A stretch of 43,096 nucleotides of DNA from Flavobacteriales bacterium. Its GTDB lineage: Bacteria > Bacteroidota > Bacteroidia > Flavobacteriales_E > Vicingaceae. The position numbers and the translations under genes are program-made. Of this stretch, positions 17,729 to 25,863 are shown piece after piece. The notes below the pieces were generated by a model. It made no database searches, was not told the DNA's origin, and saw only the letters and a program-made list of their open reading frames with translations. The DNA lies in assembly GCA_020853105.1 (NCBI GenBank), contig JADYZM010000087.1, positions 1 to 43,096 of the forward strand, written 5' to 3'. Positions within the stretch are counted from its first letter, which is position 1. Every line of letters starts with the position of its first letter.

Positions 17729-18984
17729 AACGCTGTTTTATTTAGCTGTTCTGTGGGATAGAGTATAATTATACTAAAAAATGCCCACAGTTCTGCCAAA
17801 TTATAAATGGCTCCAGATAATTGAGCGTTTAAAAAGAAATACAGTCCCAACACACAAAAGGAAATAACTGGGAATGATATTAGTAATTTTTTTAAAAAAA
17901 GAAATATTCCGGGTATTATAAGCAATAACCCGATAATTCCCGTTGAAATTAAAACATCTAAAATAAAGTTATGTGCATACATTTTGGATTCAATCACAAA
18001 AAAATGTGAACCAAAGAATGGCTTTTCCATAAATTGAGAAATGGATTCTCTAATAAGTTTTGAACGACTGATTGTACTTTGGTCTTCAGTAAAATTCTGT
18101 AACCTATGCAACAGGGGATTTCCAAATTTGTAATATTTCTCCATCATCTGAGAAACCAAGAAATTAATTCCTACTGCAATTGCAACACTGATAATGAAAT
18201 AAAGATATTTTACAGTTATTTTTTTTTCTTTAAAAATTATCACAAAGAGGATAGTTATTATAATTGCTACAATTGGTCCTCTTGAAGCTGTTGAAACAAC
18301 CAAAAATGCCCCAATTCCTGTATATATGTATTTTAGAAAATTGTTGTCGTTGTTCAGCAATGTCATTACAATAAGCAGCCCCCCATATATGGCAATAGAA
18401 ATTGCATCAAAATAATCAAACCCTTCTCTGGAAACAATGTATCGGTAAACATAAACTGCCTCACGATTGATGTATTTGTCTACAAAGAAATTGACAAACA
18501 ATAAAACACCAATTATTTTCAACAAAAGCAGTAGTTTTTTATTAAAATAGTCAAAATCAATTTTATTGATTGTTGCTACTGAAAATATTGGAATAATAGT
18601 GATTCCAACAGAAAATAAATATAAATAAGAACGTGATAAAACAGTAATTTCATGAATACGATATATCTCGATATCAAGAAATAGACGAATACAATAAACG
18701 ATAAAAAAAATCACAAAAAGAAGGTATGCAATTTGTGTTGATAATAAATCGAAATTTTTAAAATTTGAAAAGATTGATTTGTATCTTTTTTCTTTAAAAA
18801 ACTCATAAATCAGCACGGAACAAATGAGCAAATTAACACCACGATAAGCATGACTTACAATCCCGGTTTTTAGCTCCAAACAATAATTTGTTAGTGCTAC
18901 AATCGGAAAGAAGAAAAACATAAACACTAAAAACAGTGCATTTCTTTTGCCTTTATCTGTATATGTTTGAATTATATTGTTCAA
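17725..18984 (-). CDS. wzy: O-antigen polymerase-like membrane protein (Wzy)
   Basis: This 419-residue polytopic membrane protein has around ten or more hydrophobic segments and a periplasmic-loop region with ASRGPIVAI (about 230) and, later, MYAHNFILDVLISTGIIG, where an Asn/His motif before a new helix is typical of the Wzy/ligase family. Its place directly after the Wzx flippase with a 4-base overlap favours the polymerase role. Sequence alone does not separate polymerase from ligase in this family. Confidence 0.78.
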   Translation of the reverse strand: MNNIIQTYTDKGKRNALFLVFMFFFFPIVALTNYCLELKTGIVSHAYRGVNLLICSVLIYEFFKEKRYKSIFSNFKNFDLLSTQIAYLLFVIFFIVYCIRLFLDIEIYRIHEITVLSRSYLYLFSVGITIIPIFSVATINKIDFDYFNKKLLLLLKIIGVLLFVNFFVDKYINREAVYVYRYIVSREGFDYFDAISIAIYGGLLIVMTLLNNDNNFLKYIYTGIGAFLVVSTASRGPIVAIIITILFVIIFKEKKITVKYLYFIISVAIAVGINFLVSQMMEKYYKFGNPLLHRLQNFTEDQSTISRSKLIRESISQFMEKPFFGSHFFVIESKMYAHNFILDVLISTGIIGLLLIIPGIFLFLKKLLISFPVISFCVLGLYFFLNAQLSGAIYNLAELWAFFSIIILYPTEQLNKTAL

Positions 18985-20252
18985 GATTTGATTTGTGATT
19001 CATAATTTGTAACAATTCTACTTAATAAAGCAATATTAATTAATCCCATTAAAACTTCAATTCCCACATAAATTTTTAAAAATTGAGTGATATCAACATT
19101 TCTAAAAAACAACAAGCTGCAAACAGAAATAAAATAGCAAATTTGCCAAATACTGTTGATTTTGATTTTATCAAAAGTTAGATAAACAGAAGAAAAAGTG
19201 GAAGTAATAAAATTGAAAGCAAAGCTAAATATCAAAACTTTTGAATAGATACTCGATACAATATATTCATTGCCGAATATGAATCCGAACAAATAATCGC
19301 CAAACAAAAAAAGTATTCCTGCTTCAACGGCTATAATTCCAACAAGAAAGTAGAGAATTTGCTTTAGTTCTTTAATAATACTTTTTCCTTGGTGTTTTTT
19401 TTCGGTGATTTGTTGAAAAAGAACTTGGCTGATTGTTGCTGAAATAAATATCAAAGGAATTGACAAAACCATTCTGGATAAATCCAAATATCCCACCGTT
19501 TCAGTTGAATAGAATTTATTGATAAAAAGAAATGGCAGCAAACTTGCTGCACTGCTCAACAGTGTAGGAACTACGTTGTATTTCGGATAATCAATGTAAG
19601 TTTTCAAGCCTAATTTCATTTGATTTATGCTGATAACAGATTTTGAAAAACCATTTTTTATTACTTGACGAATACCGCTGATTGTGTTTGAAAAATTGCC
19701 AACAAAATCACCAATGAATAATCCTGCCGGAAGTTTGTATATACCAAAAACAAGCTGAACAAGTCCTTCTGTTGTTCTCCTGACTATTTTATTTGCTGAG
19801 CTGGCTTTAAAAGCTTTTTGTCGTATTAGCCAATAGTTCAAAGACTGATAAACACTAAAGAAAAATGCTGTTATTGGTAACAAGTATATGTAATTTGAGT
19901 AAGCTTTCGGCAAACCGACAAAGCCAACAACTTCATCTTTAAAAACAAGCGAAACAAGAAGTACTGTCAAATTAATTAAAAAACTAATAAATATTGATGC
20001 GGTAAGTATATTGGCTGCCAAGCTGTTTTCCTTTGGAAGAACTATGGTTGCTTCATAACGAAGAGAGGAAACAATTGTTAACATTCCAAAAACACTCAAA
20101 TAAACAGCCATAGCACCAAAATCTTCGGGAGTATATAAGCGTCTTAAAAAAGGGTGTAAGAGAAGAGGAACTGCTTGTGCAATTATAGTACCACCAACTA
20201 AAAGCAGTGTGTTTTTTGAAAAATCGGAATTGAATAAAAAACGTTTCAACAA
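18981..20252 (-). CDS. wzx: Polysaccharide repeat-unit flippase (Wzx, MATE/MOP superfamily)
   Basis: This 423-residue protein is built of about 12 hydrophobic helices. It begins with the family pattern KNTLLLVGGTIIAQAVPLLL, then RRLYTPEDFGAMAVYLSVF and SLRYEATIVLP, typical of Wzx/RfbX proteins that move undecaprenyl-PP-linked repeats across the inner membrane. It is the first gene of the polysaccharide block. It follows the Cys-rich small gene by only 16 bases, so transcription may run in from the alanine dehydrogenase promoter. Confidence 0.88.
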   Translation of the reverse strand: MLKRFLFNSDFSKNTLLLVGGTIIAQAVPLLLHPFLRRLYTPEDFGAMAVYLSVFGMLTIVSSLRYEATIVLPKENSLAANILTASIFISFLINLTVLLVSLVFKDEVVGFVGLPKAYSNYIYLLPITAFFFSVYQSLNYWLIRQKAFKASSANKIVRRTTEGLVQLVFGIYKLPAGLFIGDFVGNFSNTISGIRQVIKNGFSKSVISINQMKLGLKTYIDYPKYNVVPTLLSSAASLLPFLFINKFYSTETVGYLDLSRMVLSIPLIFISATISQVLFQQITEKKHQGKSIIKELKQILYFLVGIIAVEAGILFLFGDYLFGFIFGNEYIVSSIYSKVLIFSFAFNFITSTFSSVYLTFDKIKINSIWQICYFISVCSLLFFRNVDITQFLKIYVGIEVLMGLINIALLSRIVTNYESQIKS

Positions 20253-20268
20253 AATTAATATCTATTAA

Positions 20269-20700
20269 TTACTCGCCACAATTACAAGTTTGTGATGAAT
20301 TTTCCAATTCAAAATTTCTAAGTGTGGCTGAACCCTCTTGAGAACAATTTTCACAAGTTTCGCAGGATTCAATATATAAAATAATTTTTTGATTGTTTTC
20401 CAATGTACCGGTTATGTAATATTCGGGACAAGGTTTTCTTTTGGTGGCACTTTTTTCAAAATCGACCGATGCATTTTTCCAAAATTTTTTATCCATAAAA
20501 CCATTAGGGATTTGATGGCATTCAAGCTTACATTTAACTTGGTCTCCCATGTTAATTGTGGTTCTTTCTAAAAATTCTAATATTCTCCCTTGTGGTAACC
20601 ACGATGGACGGTCTCTATCTTTGTACAGGGTTGCCCAAACAACAATACACCCTAAGCCAAAACCAAGTAAGTAATATTTTAAACGACCTAAAAAGTTCAA
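20269..20700 (-). CDS. Small membrane-anchored Cys-rich protein (possibly DUF4258-like)
   Basis: This 143-residue protein has one N-terminal hydrophobic segment (about 8-24) followed by a soluble region. Cysteines are frequent, with ESCETCENCS near the end and CNCGE at the C-terminus, which looks like a metal or redox site. The RxSWLPxxRIL and VDFEKSATKRK patterns remind me of small Bacteroidota proteins labelled DUF4258 that often lie beside alanine dehydrogenase genes. It is 17 bases downstream of the alanine dehydrogenase gene here. No function can be stated. Confidence 0.6.
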   Translation of the reverse strand: MNFLGRLKYYLLGFGLGCIVVWATLYKDRDRPSWLPQGRILEFLERTTINMGDQVKCKLECHQIPNGFMDKKFWKNASVDFEKSATKRKPCPEYYITGTLENNQKIILYIESCETCENCSQEGSATLRNFELENSSQTCNCGE

Positions 20701-20717
20701 AATTGTTAATATAAAAA

Positions 20718-21932
20718 TTACATTGCCATTAACAAAAGATTAATGTCTTTGTAGGGTAAACTAAAAGTTTCTGCTAAATACTTATTTGTTAATACGCCCT
20801 TGTATAAATAAACTCCATTTTGAATTCCGGAGTAGGATTTAATCATGGCTTCCAATCCACCGAAATCTCCTGTATCCAGTAATGTTGGGGCTATCACATT
20901 GCTAAGTGCATACGATGCTGTTCTGGAAAATCGAGAAGCAATATTTGGAACGCAATAGTGAATAACGCCGTGTTTTACAAAAGTGGGGTTTTTATGGCTG
21001 GTTACTTCTGAGGTTTCAATACAACCGCCTTTATCAATGCTCACATCAACAATCACAGAGCGGTCTTTCATAATTTGAATCATTTCTTCAGAAACTATAA
21101 TTGGAGCTCGTCCAAATTTATTGCTGATTGCTCCAATTACTACATCAGCTGTTCGGAGTGCATTTATAAGAACGTTTGGTTGAATAATGGAAGTATATAC
21201 TCTTTGTCCACAAGCGTCTTGTAATCTTTTTAGTTTTTGTGTATTGTTGTCATACACTTTAACTGCTGCACCTAAACCCAATGCAGATTTTGCAGCAAAT
21301 TCACCCACAGTGCCAGCTCCAAGTATCACAACATCAGTTGGAGAAACTCCTGAAATACCACCAAATAGTTGTCCTTTTCCGTTTGTAGTATTGCTCAAAT
21401 ATTCAGAGGCAATAATTATTGAAGCATTTCCGGCAATTTCACTCATTGCATTTACAATAGGTAAAACACCTGATGGGTCTTTAATATAATCAAAAGCTAT
21501 TGCAGTTATTCTTTTTGAAATCAATTTTTTGAGAAAATCTTTTGGTTGAATTGGCAATTGTAATGCAGAAATTAACAACTGTCCGTTTTGCATCATGTCA
21601 ATTTCTTCTAGGGTTGGTGGTTCAACCTTTAGAATCAGATTGGCTTTGTAAACTTCTTGAGTGCTGTAAACGATTTGTGCACCTACTTCACTAAATTCTC
21701 TGTCGCTGAAACTGGCTCCTTCTCCTGCACCTGTTTCAATAATTACCTCATGACCATTATTTACCAAAACGGCTACTGCATCAGGAACCAAAGTAATTCT
21801 CTTTTCTTGAAGAGACCGTTCTTTAGGCATTCCAATTTGGAGACTGCTTTTTTTCTTTTCAACTTCCAGCATTTCTTCTTGTGGTAAAAATCCGAGTGCG
21901 AGTGATTTTAATAATTCGTCAGAGGTTTTCAT
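20718..21932 (-). CDS. ald: Alanine dehydrogenase-like protein
   Basis: This 404-residue protein belongs to the alanine dehydrogenase/PNT family, which interconverts alanine and pyruvate with NAD. It has about 30 extra N-terminal residues, then the family start IGMPKERSLQEKRITLVPD with R45, K102 in LILKVEPP, the Rossmann motif G205-A-G-T-V-G210 and D300 in VDVSIDKGGC. At the place where classical enzymes have the catalytic His of the YLHLA segment, this protein reads SALQLP with Q125. So the fold is sure but alanine dehydrogenase activity is less so. It has its own well-matched promoter. Confidence 0.82.
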   Translation of the reverse strand: MKTSDELLKSLALGFLPQEEMLEVEKKKSSLQIGMPKERSLQEKRITLVPDAVAVLVNNGHEVIIETGAGEGASFSDREFSEVGAQIVYSTQEVYKANLILKVEPPTLEEIDMMQNGQLLISALQLPIQPKDFLKKLISKRITAIAFDYIKDPSGVLPIVNAMSEIAGNASIIIASEYLSNTTNGKGQLFGGISGVSPTDVVILGAGTVGEFAAKSALGLGAAVKVYDNNTQKLKRLQDACGQRVYTSIIQPNVLINALRTADVVIGAISNKFGRAPIIVSEEMIQIMKDRSVIVDVSIDKGGCIETSEVTSHKNPTFVKHGVIHYCVPNIASRFSRTASYALSNVIAPTLLDTGDFGGLEAMIKSYSGIQNGVYLYKGVLTNKYLAETFSLPYKDINLLLMAM

Positions 21933-21954
21933 GTGGTTTTGTATAGATATAATA

Positions 21955-21984
21955 CAAAGATAATGAATGCAGACAATTAAGCAA
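21955..21984 (-). promoter_or_regulatory. Bacteroidota-type promoter of ald
   Basis: Read on the minus strand, TTG (21982-21984) is followed after 19 bases by TATCTTTG (21955-21962), matching the -33 and -7 elements with a near-ideal spacer. The ATG lies 22 bases downstream of the -7 box. This may be the main promoter for ald, the Cys-rich gene and possibly the polysaccharide operon. Confidence 0.7.
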
Positions 21985-22053
21985 GAAAAAGATGGAGAGT
22001 TATGAGTATTGAATTGTCAATAAAACAGTTGTTTGAAAATTATGGAATCACAA

Positions 22054-22464
22054 TCATTCAAAATGAATGATTCGATTGTCTAAATTGTCAATTGCAATAT
22101 GTATTTTATGGTTTTTTTCGGGTAATAAATTTTGAATTTTTTCAGGCCATTCAACAAAGCAAAAATTAGTACTATAGAAATAGTCTTCATATCCTAAATC
22201 TAAAGCTTCGGTTTCATTTTTTAATCGATAAAAATCGAAATGATAGATAATTTGATTATTGCTGGTTTTATATTCGTTAACAATAGAAAATGTGGGTGAT
22301 GAGGTAGTGTCTTTGACTCCCATTTTCAAACACAAATTTTTAATCAATGTAGTTTTTCCAGCACCCATTTCGCCATAAAATAAAATTACTTGATGTTTAA
22401 AACGATTGACTAATTGCTCGCTAATATCAGCCAAATCTTCAATGTTTTTAGCAACAAACTTCAT
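22054..22464 (-). CDS. tsaE: tRNA threonylcarbamoyladenosine biosynthesis ATPase TsaE
   Basis: This 136-residue protein helps make the t6A modification at position 37 of tRNAs that read ANN codons, working with TsaB, TsaC and TsaD. It has the Walker A motif G31-E-M-G-A-G-K37-T-T with the TsaE-type PTFSIVNEY segment, the HFDFYRL motif and the CFVEWPEK motif of the family. The length is normal. It starts 8 bases after the porX stop, so the two are probably cotranscribed. The stop codon lies within a small inverted repeat (22052-22072). Confidence 0.93.
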   Translation of the reverse strand: MKFVAKNIEDLADISEQLVNRFKHQVILFYGEMGAGKTTLIKNLCLKMGVKDTTSSPTFSIVNEYKTSNNQIIYHFDFYRLKNETEALDLGYEDYFYSTNFCFVEWPEKIQNLLPEKNHKIHIAIDNLDNRIIHFE

Positions 22465-22472
22465 TGATATTT

Positions 22473-24029
22473 TTATTTTTTAGGAGATAAAACTACAACC
22501 GGCAGTAGCATTTCTTCCAAAGAAATACCACCGTGCTGAAACGTGTCTTTGTAGTATTTTACATAGTGGTTGTAGTTGTTTGGATATGCAAAAAAAGAAT
22601 CGTTTTTGGCAAATACAAAAGTTTGGCTCACGTTAATTTTTGGTAGATGTGCAACTTCAGGATTTTTTATTTCAAAAACTTCTTTTGAATTGTAACTGAG
22701 TGTTTTTCCTTGTTTGTATCGCAAATTTGTATTTACTTCTTTGTCACCCACAATTTTTATTGCTTCTTTAACTCGAATTGAACCGTGGTCAGTTGCAATA
22801 ATCAACTTACCGTTGCGAGCAGCTATTTCTTTTAATGTTTGTTTCAATGGGGAGTGTAAAAACCATGATTTTACCACAGAACGATATGCGGATTCATCAG
22901 CAGCAATTTCTTTTACAATTTGTGTATCGGTTCTGGCGTGAGAAAGCATATCCACAAAGTTGTAAACTATAACATTTAACTTGTTGTTGCACATACTTGG
23001 AATTTCGCTCAACACTTTGTTTCCATAGCTTTGATTCAATACCCTGTTGTAGGTGAATTTAATATGAAGCTGATTTCTTTTTAATTGTTCATCTATAAAA
23101 AATTGTTCTTCCAAGTTTTTTCCGCCTTCCTCATCATCATTTGACCATTTATCAGGGTAGCGTTTTGCTATTTCGCTTGGCATAAGTCCCGAAAAAATTG
23201 CATTTCTTGAGTATTGAGTTGTGGTTGGTAAAATACTTGAAAAAATATCTTCTTTATCTATCCAAAAATACTCTGTTATCAGTGGTTTTAATACATTCCA
23301 ATGGTCTAATCTAAGATTATCAATTAAAATAAAAAAAACAGGAGATTCTCCATTTTTAATTTCGGGAATAATGTAATTTTTAAATATACTTTGTGACATT
23401 GTAGGTGATTTCTCGGGGTGAGACAACCACTCTGAATAATTTTTCTCAATATACTTGGCAAATTGGTTATTGGCTTCGGTTTTTTGCATTTGTAGAATTT
23501 CTTCCATTCCTGTTTCATTCGATTGGTCAAGCTCCAGCTCCCAATAGACCAATTTTTTATACAATTCACTCCACTGTTCAAAATCGAGATTTTCATTGAG
23601 TTGCATACCAATTTGTCTAAACTCTTGTTGATATTTTGAACTTGACTTTTCGCTAACCAACTGCTCTGTTTTTAAATTCTTTTTGATTGAAAGTAGAATT
23701 TGATGCGGATTTACAGGTTTTATCAAGTAATCTGATATTTTCGAGCCTATTGCATCTTCCATTATGTGCTCTTCCTCGCTTTTGGTAATCATAATTACCG
23801 GTAGCGTTGGATTTTTTGATTTAATTATTTCTAGCGTTTCAAGTCCGCTTAGCCCGGGCATATTTTCATCTAAAAAAACAATATCCACCCTGTTTGCAGA
23901 CAATATCTCTAGTGCATCATCACCGCTTTGGCTCGATAAAACCTGATATCCTTTTTCTTTCAAAAAAAGAATGTGTGGTTTTAATAAATCAATTTCGTCA
24001 TCTGCCCAAAGTATGGTGATAGTATTCAT
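22473..24029 (-). CDS. porX: PorX: response regulator with PglZ-type phosphatase domain
   Basis: This 518-residue protein matches PorX, the response regulator that controls type IX secretion in Bacteroidota. Residues 1-120 are a receiver domain with the acidic pair D10-D11, phosphoacceptor D54, T82 and K104. A helical linker (about 121-220) leads to a PglZ/alkaline-phosphatase-fold domain. Its likely metal and nucleophile residues are D237, T271, D360, H364, D414, H415 and H499. T271 carries the same number as the catalytic threonine described for Porphyromonas PorX. All key residues are kept, so the protein should be active. It is cytoplasmic and has no visible PorY partner gene nearby. Confidence 0.93.
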   Translation of the reverse strand: MNTITILWADDEIDLLKPHILFLKEKGYQVLSSQSGDDALEILSANRVDIVFLDENMPGLSGLETLEIIKSKNPTLPVIMITKSEEEHIMEDAIGSKISDYLIKPVNPHQILLSIKKNLKTEQLVSEKSSSKYQQEFRQIGMQLNENLDFEQWSELYKKLVYWELELDQSNETGMEEILQMQKTEANNQFAKYIEKNYSEWLSHPEKSPTMSQSIFKNYIIPEIKNGESPVFFILIDNLRLDHWNVLKPLITEYFWIDKEDIFSSILPTTTQYSRNAIFSGLMPSEIAKRYPDKWSNDDEEGGKNLEEQFFIDEQLKRNQLHIKFTYNRVLNQSYGNKVLSEIPSMCNNKLNVIVYNFVDMLSHARTDTQIVKEIAADESAYRSVVKSWFLHSPLKQTLKEIAARNGKLIIATDHGSIRVKEAIKIVGDKEVNTNLRYKQGKTLSYNSKEVFEIKNPEVAHLPKINVSQTFVFAKNDSFFAYPNNYNHYVKYYKDTFQHGGISLEEMLLPVVVLSPKK

Positions 24030-24065
24030 GTTTTTATTTTTATGTTGATTTAGTTAATCTAGCTT

Positions 24066-24073
24066 CAAAAATA
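24066..24073 (-). promoter_or_regulatory. Putative -7 element of porX
   Basis: On the minus strand this reads TATTTTTG, a match to TAnnTTTG, 36 bases before the porX ATG. No clear -33 TTG is seen at the usual distance. It lies one base from the plus-strand -7 element of the HD gene. Confidence 0.5.
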
Positions 24074-24074
24074 C

Positions 24075-24082
24075 TACTTTTG
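24075..24082 (+). promoter_or_regulatory. Putative -7 element of the HD-domain gene
   Basis: TACTTTTG matches TAnnTTTG and lies 35 bases before the GTG start of the HD gene. A -33 TTG at the standard distance is not evident. Confidence 0.5.
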
Positions 24083-24117
24083 GAGCAGTTTATTTCTGTA
24101 ATTATTTCATTTTTCAA

Positions 24118-25347
24118 GTGAGCCAGCAAAATAAAAAAAAGATATTTAACGACCCCATATATGGATTTATTACAATTCCCTATGATATTATTTTTGACTT
24201 AATTGAACACCCTTTTTTTCAACGTCTTAGGAGAATTAAACAATTGGGACTAACTCATTTGGTGTATCCGGGGGCTTTACACACTCGTTTTCATCATGCC
24301 ATGGGAACCATGTATTTGATGACAAAAGCAGTTGAAGTTATACGTTCAAAAGGAATTGAAATTACAGAAGAAGAGGCTGAGGGAGTCTGTGTTGCTATTC
24401 TTTTACACGACATTGGTCATGGTCCGTTTTCACATGCTCTTGAACATAGTATTGTTGATGGTGTTTCTCACGAAGAGATTTCAACTCTCTTTATGGATGT
24501 TCTCAATAAAGAGTTTAATTGTAAATTAGACTTAGCATTAAAAATTTTTAGAAATGAATATTCAAAAAAATTTTTACACCAACTGGTTTCCAGCCAATTG
24601 GATATGGATAGACTTGATTATCTAAGAAGAGATAGCTTTTTTACTGGTGTTTCTGAAGGTGTAATCAGCACAGATAGAATAATTAAAATGTTAACAGTAA
24701 AAAACGATGAGTTGGTTATTGAGGAAAAAGGGATTTATTCTATTGAAAAGTTTATAATTGCCAGAAGATTAATGTATTGGCAGGTTTATTTACATAAAAC
24801 TGTTTTATCTGCTGAAAATTTGCTGGTGAATATTTTAAAACGAGCCAAGGAATTGGCTTCAAACAATAATGAATTGTTCTGTACACCGGCTCTTAGAGAA
24901 TTTTTGTATAACAGGCACACTCTGCAAGATTTTAAAAGTACTCCATCGCTTTTAACTACTTTCTCAGAACTTGATGATTATGACATAACCACCTCAATCA
25001 AGGTGTGGCAAACAAACGGAGATAAAGTATTGTCAATGCTTTGCAAAATGATGGTAAACAGAAAGTTGTACCGAATTAAAGTTCAAAAGAAAAAGTTTGA
25101 AAAAAATGAAGTTGATGAGCTGATTAACAAAGTTTCAAAAAAATACAAAATGAGCGAACATGAAGTTTCATTTTTTGTTTTTCATGATTCCATTTTCAAT
25201 AATGCCTACAATTCTAAAAATGACAGAATTTCCATATTGCTAAAAAACAATACCGTTTTAGATATTACTGAAGCAGCTGATACTCTTAGCATTTCAGAAA
25301 TTTCAAAGCCTGTTCGGAAGTGGTTTTTGTGTAGCCCAAAAATTTAA
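24118..25347 (+). CDS. HD-domain phosphohydrolase (dNTPase-like)
   Basis: This 409-residue protein starts at a GTG; no ATG lies before the conserved KIFNDPIYGFI start. It has the HD superfamily metal ligands: H59/H60 in TRFHHAMG, H97-D98 in LLHDIGHGPFSHALEH, and a later Asp in SSQLDMDRLDYLRRDSF (about 158-174). This is the SAMHD1/dGTPase-like arrangement, so a nucleotide triphosphohydrolase role is likely, but the substrate is unknown. The gene is divergent from porX and, from memory of related genomes, usually lies directly before lpxD. Here two other genes intervene. Confidence 0.85.
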   Translation: MSQQNKKKIFNDPIYGFITIPYDIIFDLIEHPFFQRLRRIKQLGLTHLVYPGALHTRFHHAMGTMYLMTKAVEVIRSKGIEITEEEAEGVCVAILLHDIGHGPFSHALEHSIVDGVSHEEISTLFMDVLNKEFNCKLDLALKIFRNEYSKKFLHQLVSSQLDMDRLDYLRRDSFFTGVSEGVISTDRIIKMLTVKNDELVIEEKGIYSIEKFIIARRLMYWQVYLHKTVLSAENLLVNILKRAKELASNNNELFCTPALREFLYNRHTLQDFKSTPSLLTTFSELDDYDITTSIKVWQTNGDKVLSMLCKMMVNRKLYRIKVQKKKFEKNEVDELINKVSKKYKMSEHEVSFFVFHDSIFNNAYNSKNDRISILLKNNTVLDITEAADTLSISEISKPVRKWFLCSPKI

Positions 25348-25366
25348 AGCAAATAGTGTTTAAAAA

Positions 25367-25843
25367 ATGAAAAATACATTCATCGGTTTTATTGATTTGT
25401 TTTACCCTATTTTTAAGAAGTTTTTACCCTTAAAAACATATCGATACGCGGTTTGTGGGGGTAGTAATTTGGTGTTTGACATGGTGTTGTATTTTTTGTG
25501 CTATAATTTTGTGCTACAAAAGCAAAATGTTGATTTGTTTTTTGTGGTGTTAAGTCCACATATTGCCTCACTTTTTTTTGTTTTTCCAATTACTTTTTTT
25601 ACCGGTTTTGCGTTGAACAAATACGTTACTTTTCAAGATTCAAATATTCCCGGTAGAGTTCAGTTGTTTCGGTATTTGTTAGTTGGTATGAGTGGATTTG
25701 TATTGAGTTACTTGTGTATGAAATTATTTGTAGATATTTTAAGAATTTACCCAACCCCATCACGATTAATAACAATAATTATTTCTGTAATTTACAGTTA
25801 TATTCTACAAAATAAATTCAGTTTTAAGGTAATCGAAGAGTAG
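25367..25843 (+). CDS. GtrA-like membrane protein
   Basis: This 158-residue protein has four hydrophobic helices (about 30-50, 62-85, 103-121, 130-148) with the GtrA-family pattern RYAVCGGSNLVFDMVLYF near the start and ALNKYVTF before the third helix. GtrA proteins are thought to flip undecaprenyl-phosphate-linked sugars for glycosylation of O-antigen, lipid A or cell-wall polymers. Unlike most GtrA genes, no GtrB-like glycosyltransferase is next to it. It follows the HD gene by 19 bases and converges on the LTA-synthase-like gene with 20 bases between their ends. Confidence 0.8.
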   Translation: MKNTFIGFIDLFYPIFKKFLPLKTYRYAVCGGSNLVFDMVLYFLCYNFVLQKQNVDLFFVVLSPHIASLFFVFPITFFTGFALNKYVTFQDSNIPGRVQLFRYLLVGMSGFVLSYLCMKLFVDILRIYPTPSRLITIIISVIYSYILQNKFSFKVIEE

Positions 25844-25863
25844 TAAAATACTCAAAAATCAAC

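Noticed and set aside
22052..22072. Inverted repeat aatcattca/tgaatgatt over the tsaE stop as a terminator
   Set aside because: The stem is AT-rich and no T-run follows on the minus strand, so it is not a convincing intrinsic terminator.
22473..24029. PglZ domain as a sign of a BREX phage-defence system
   Set aside because: The domain is fused to a response-regulator receiver with intact D54, which is the PorX layout, and no BrxC, PglX or BrxL gene is present.
24118..25347. HD hydrolase as an anti-phage dNTPase
   Set aside because: Its stable place between porX and lipid A genes and its housekeeping-type neighbours do not suggest a defence island.
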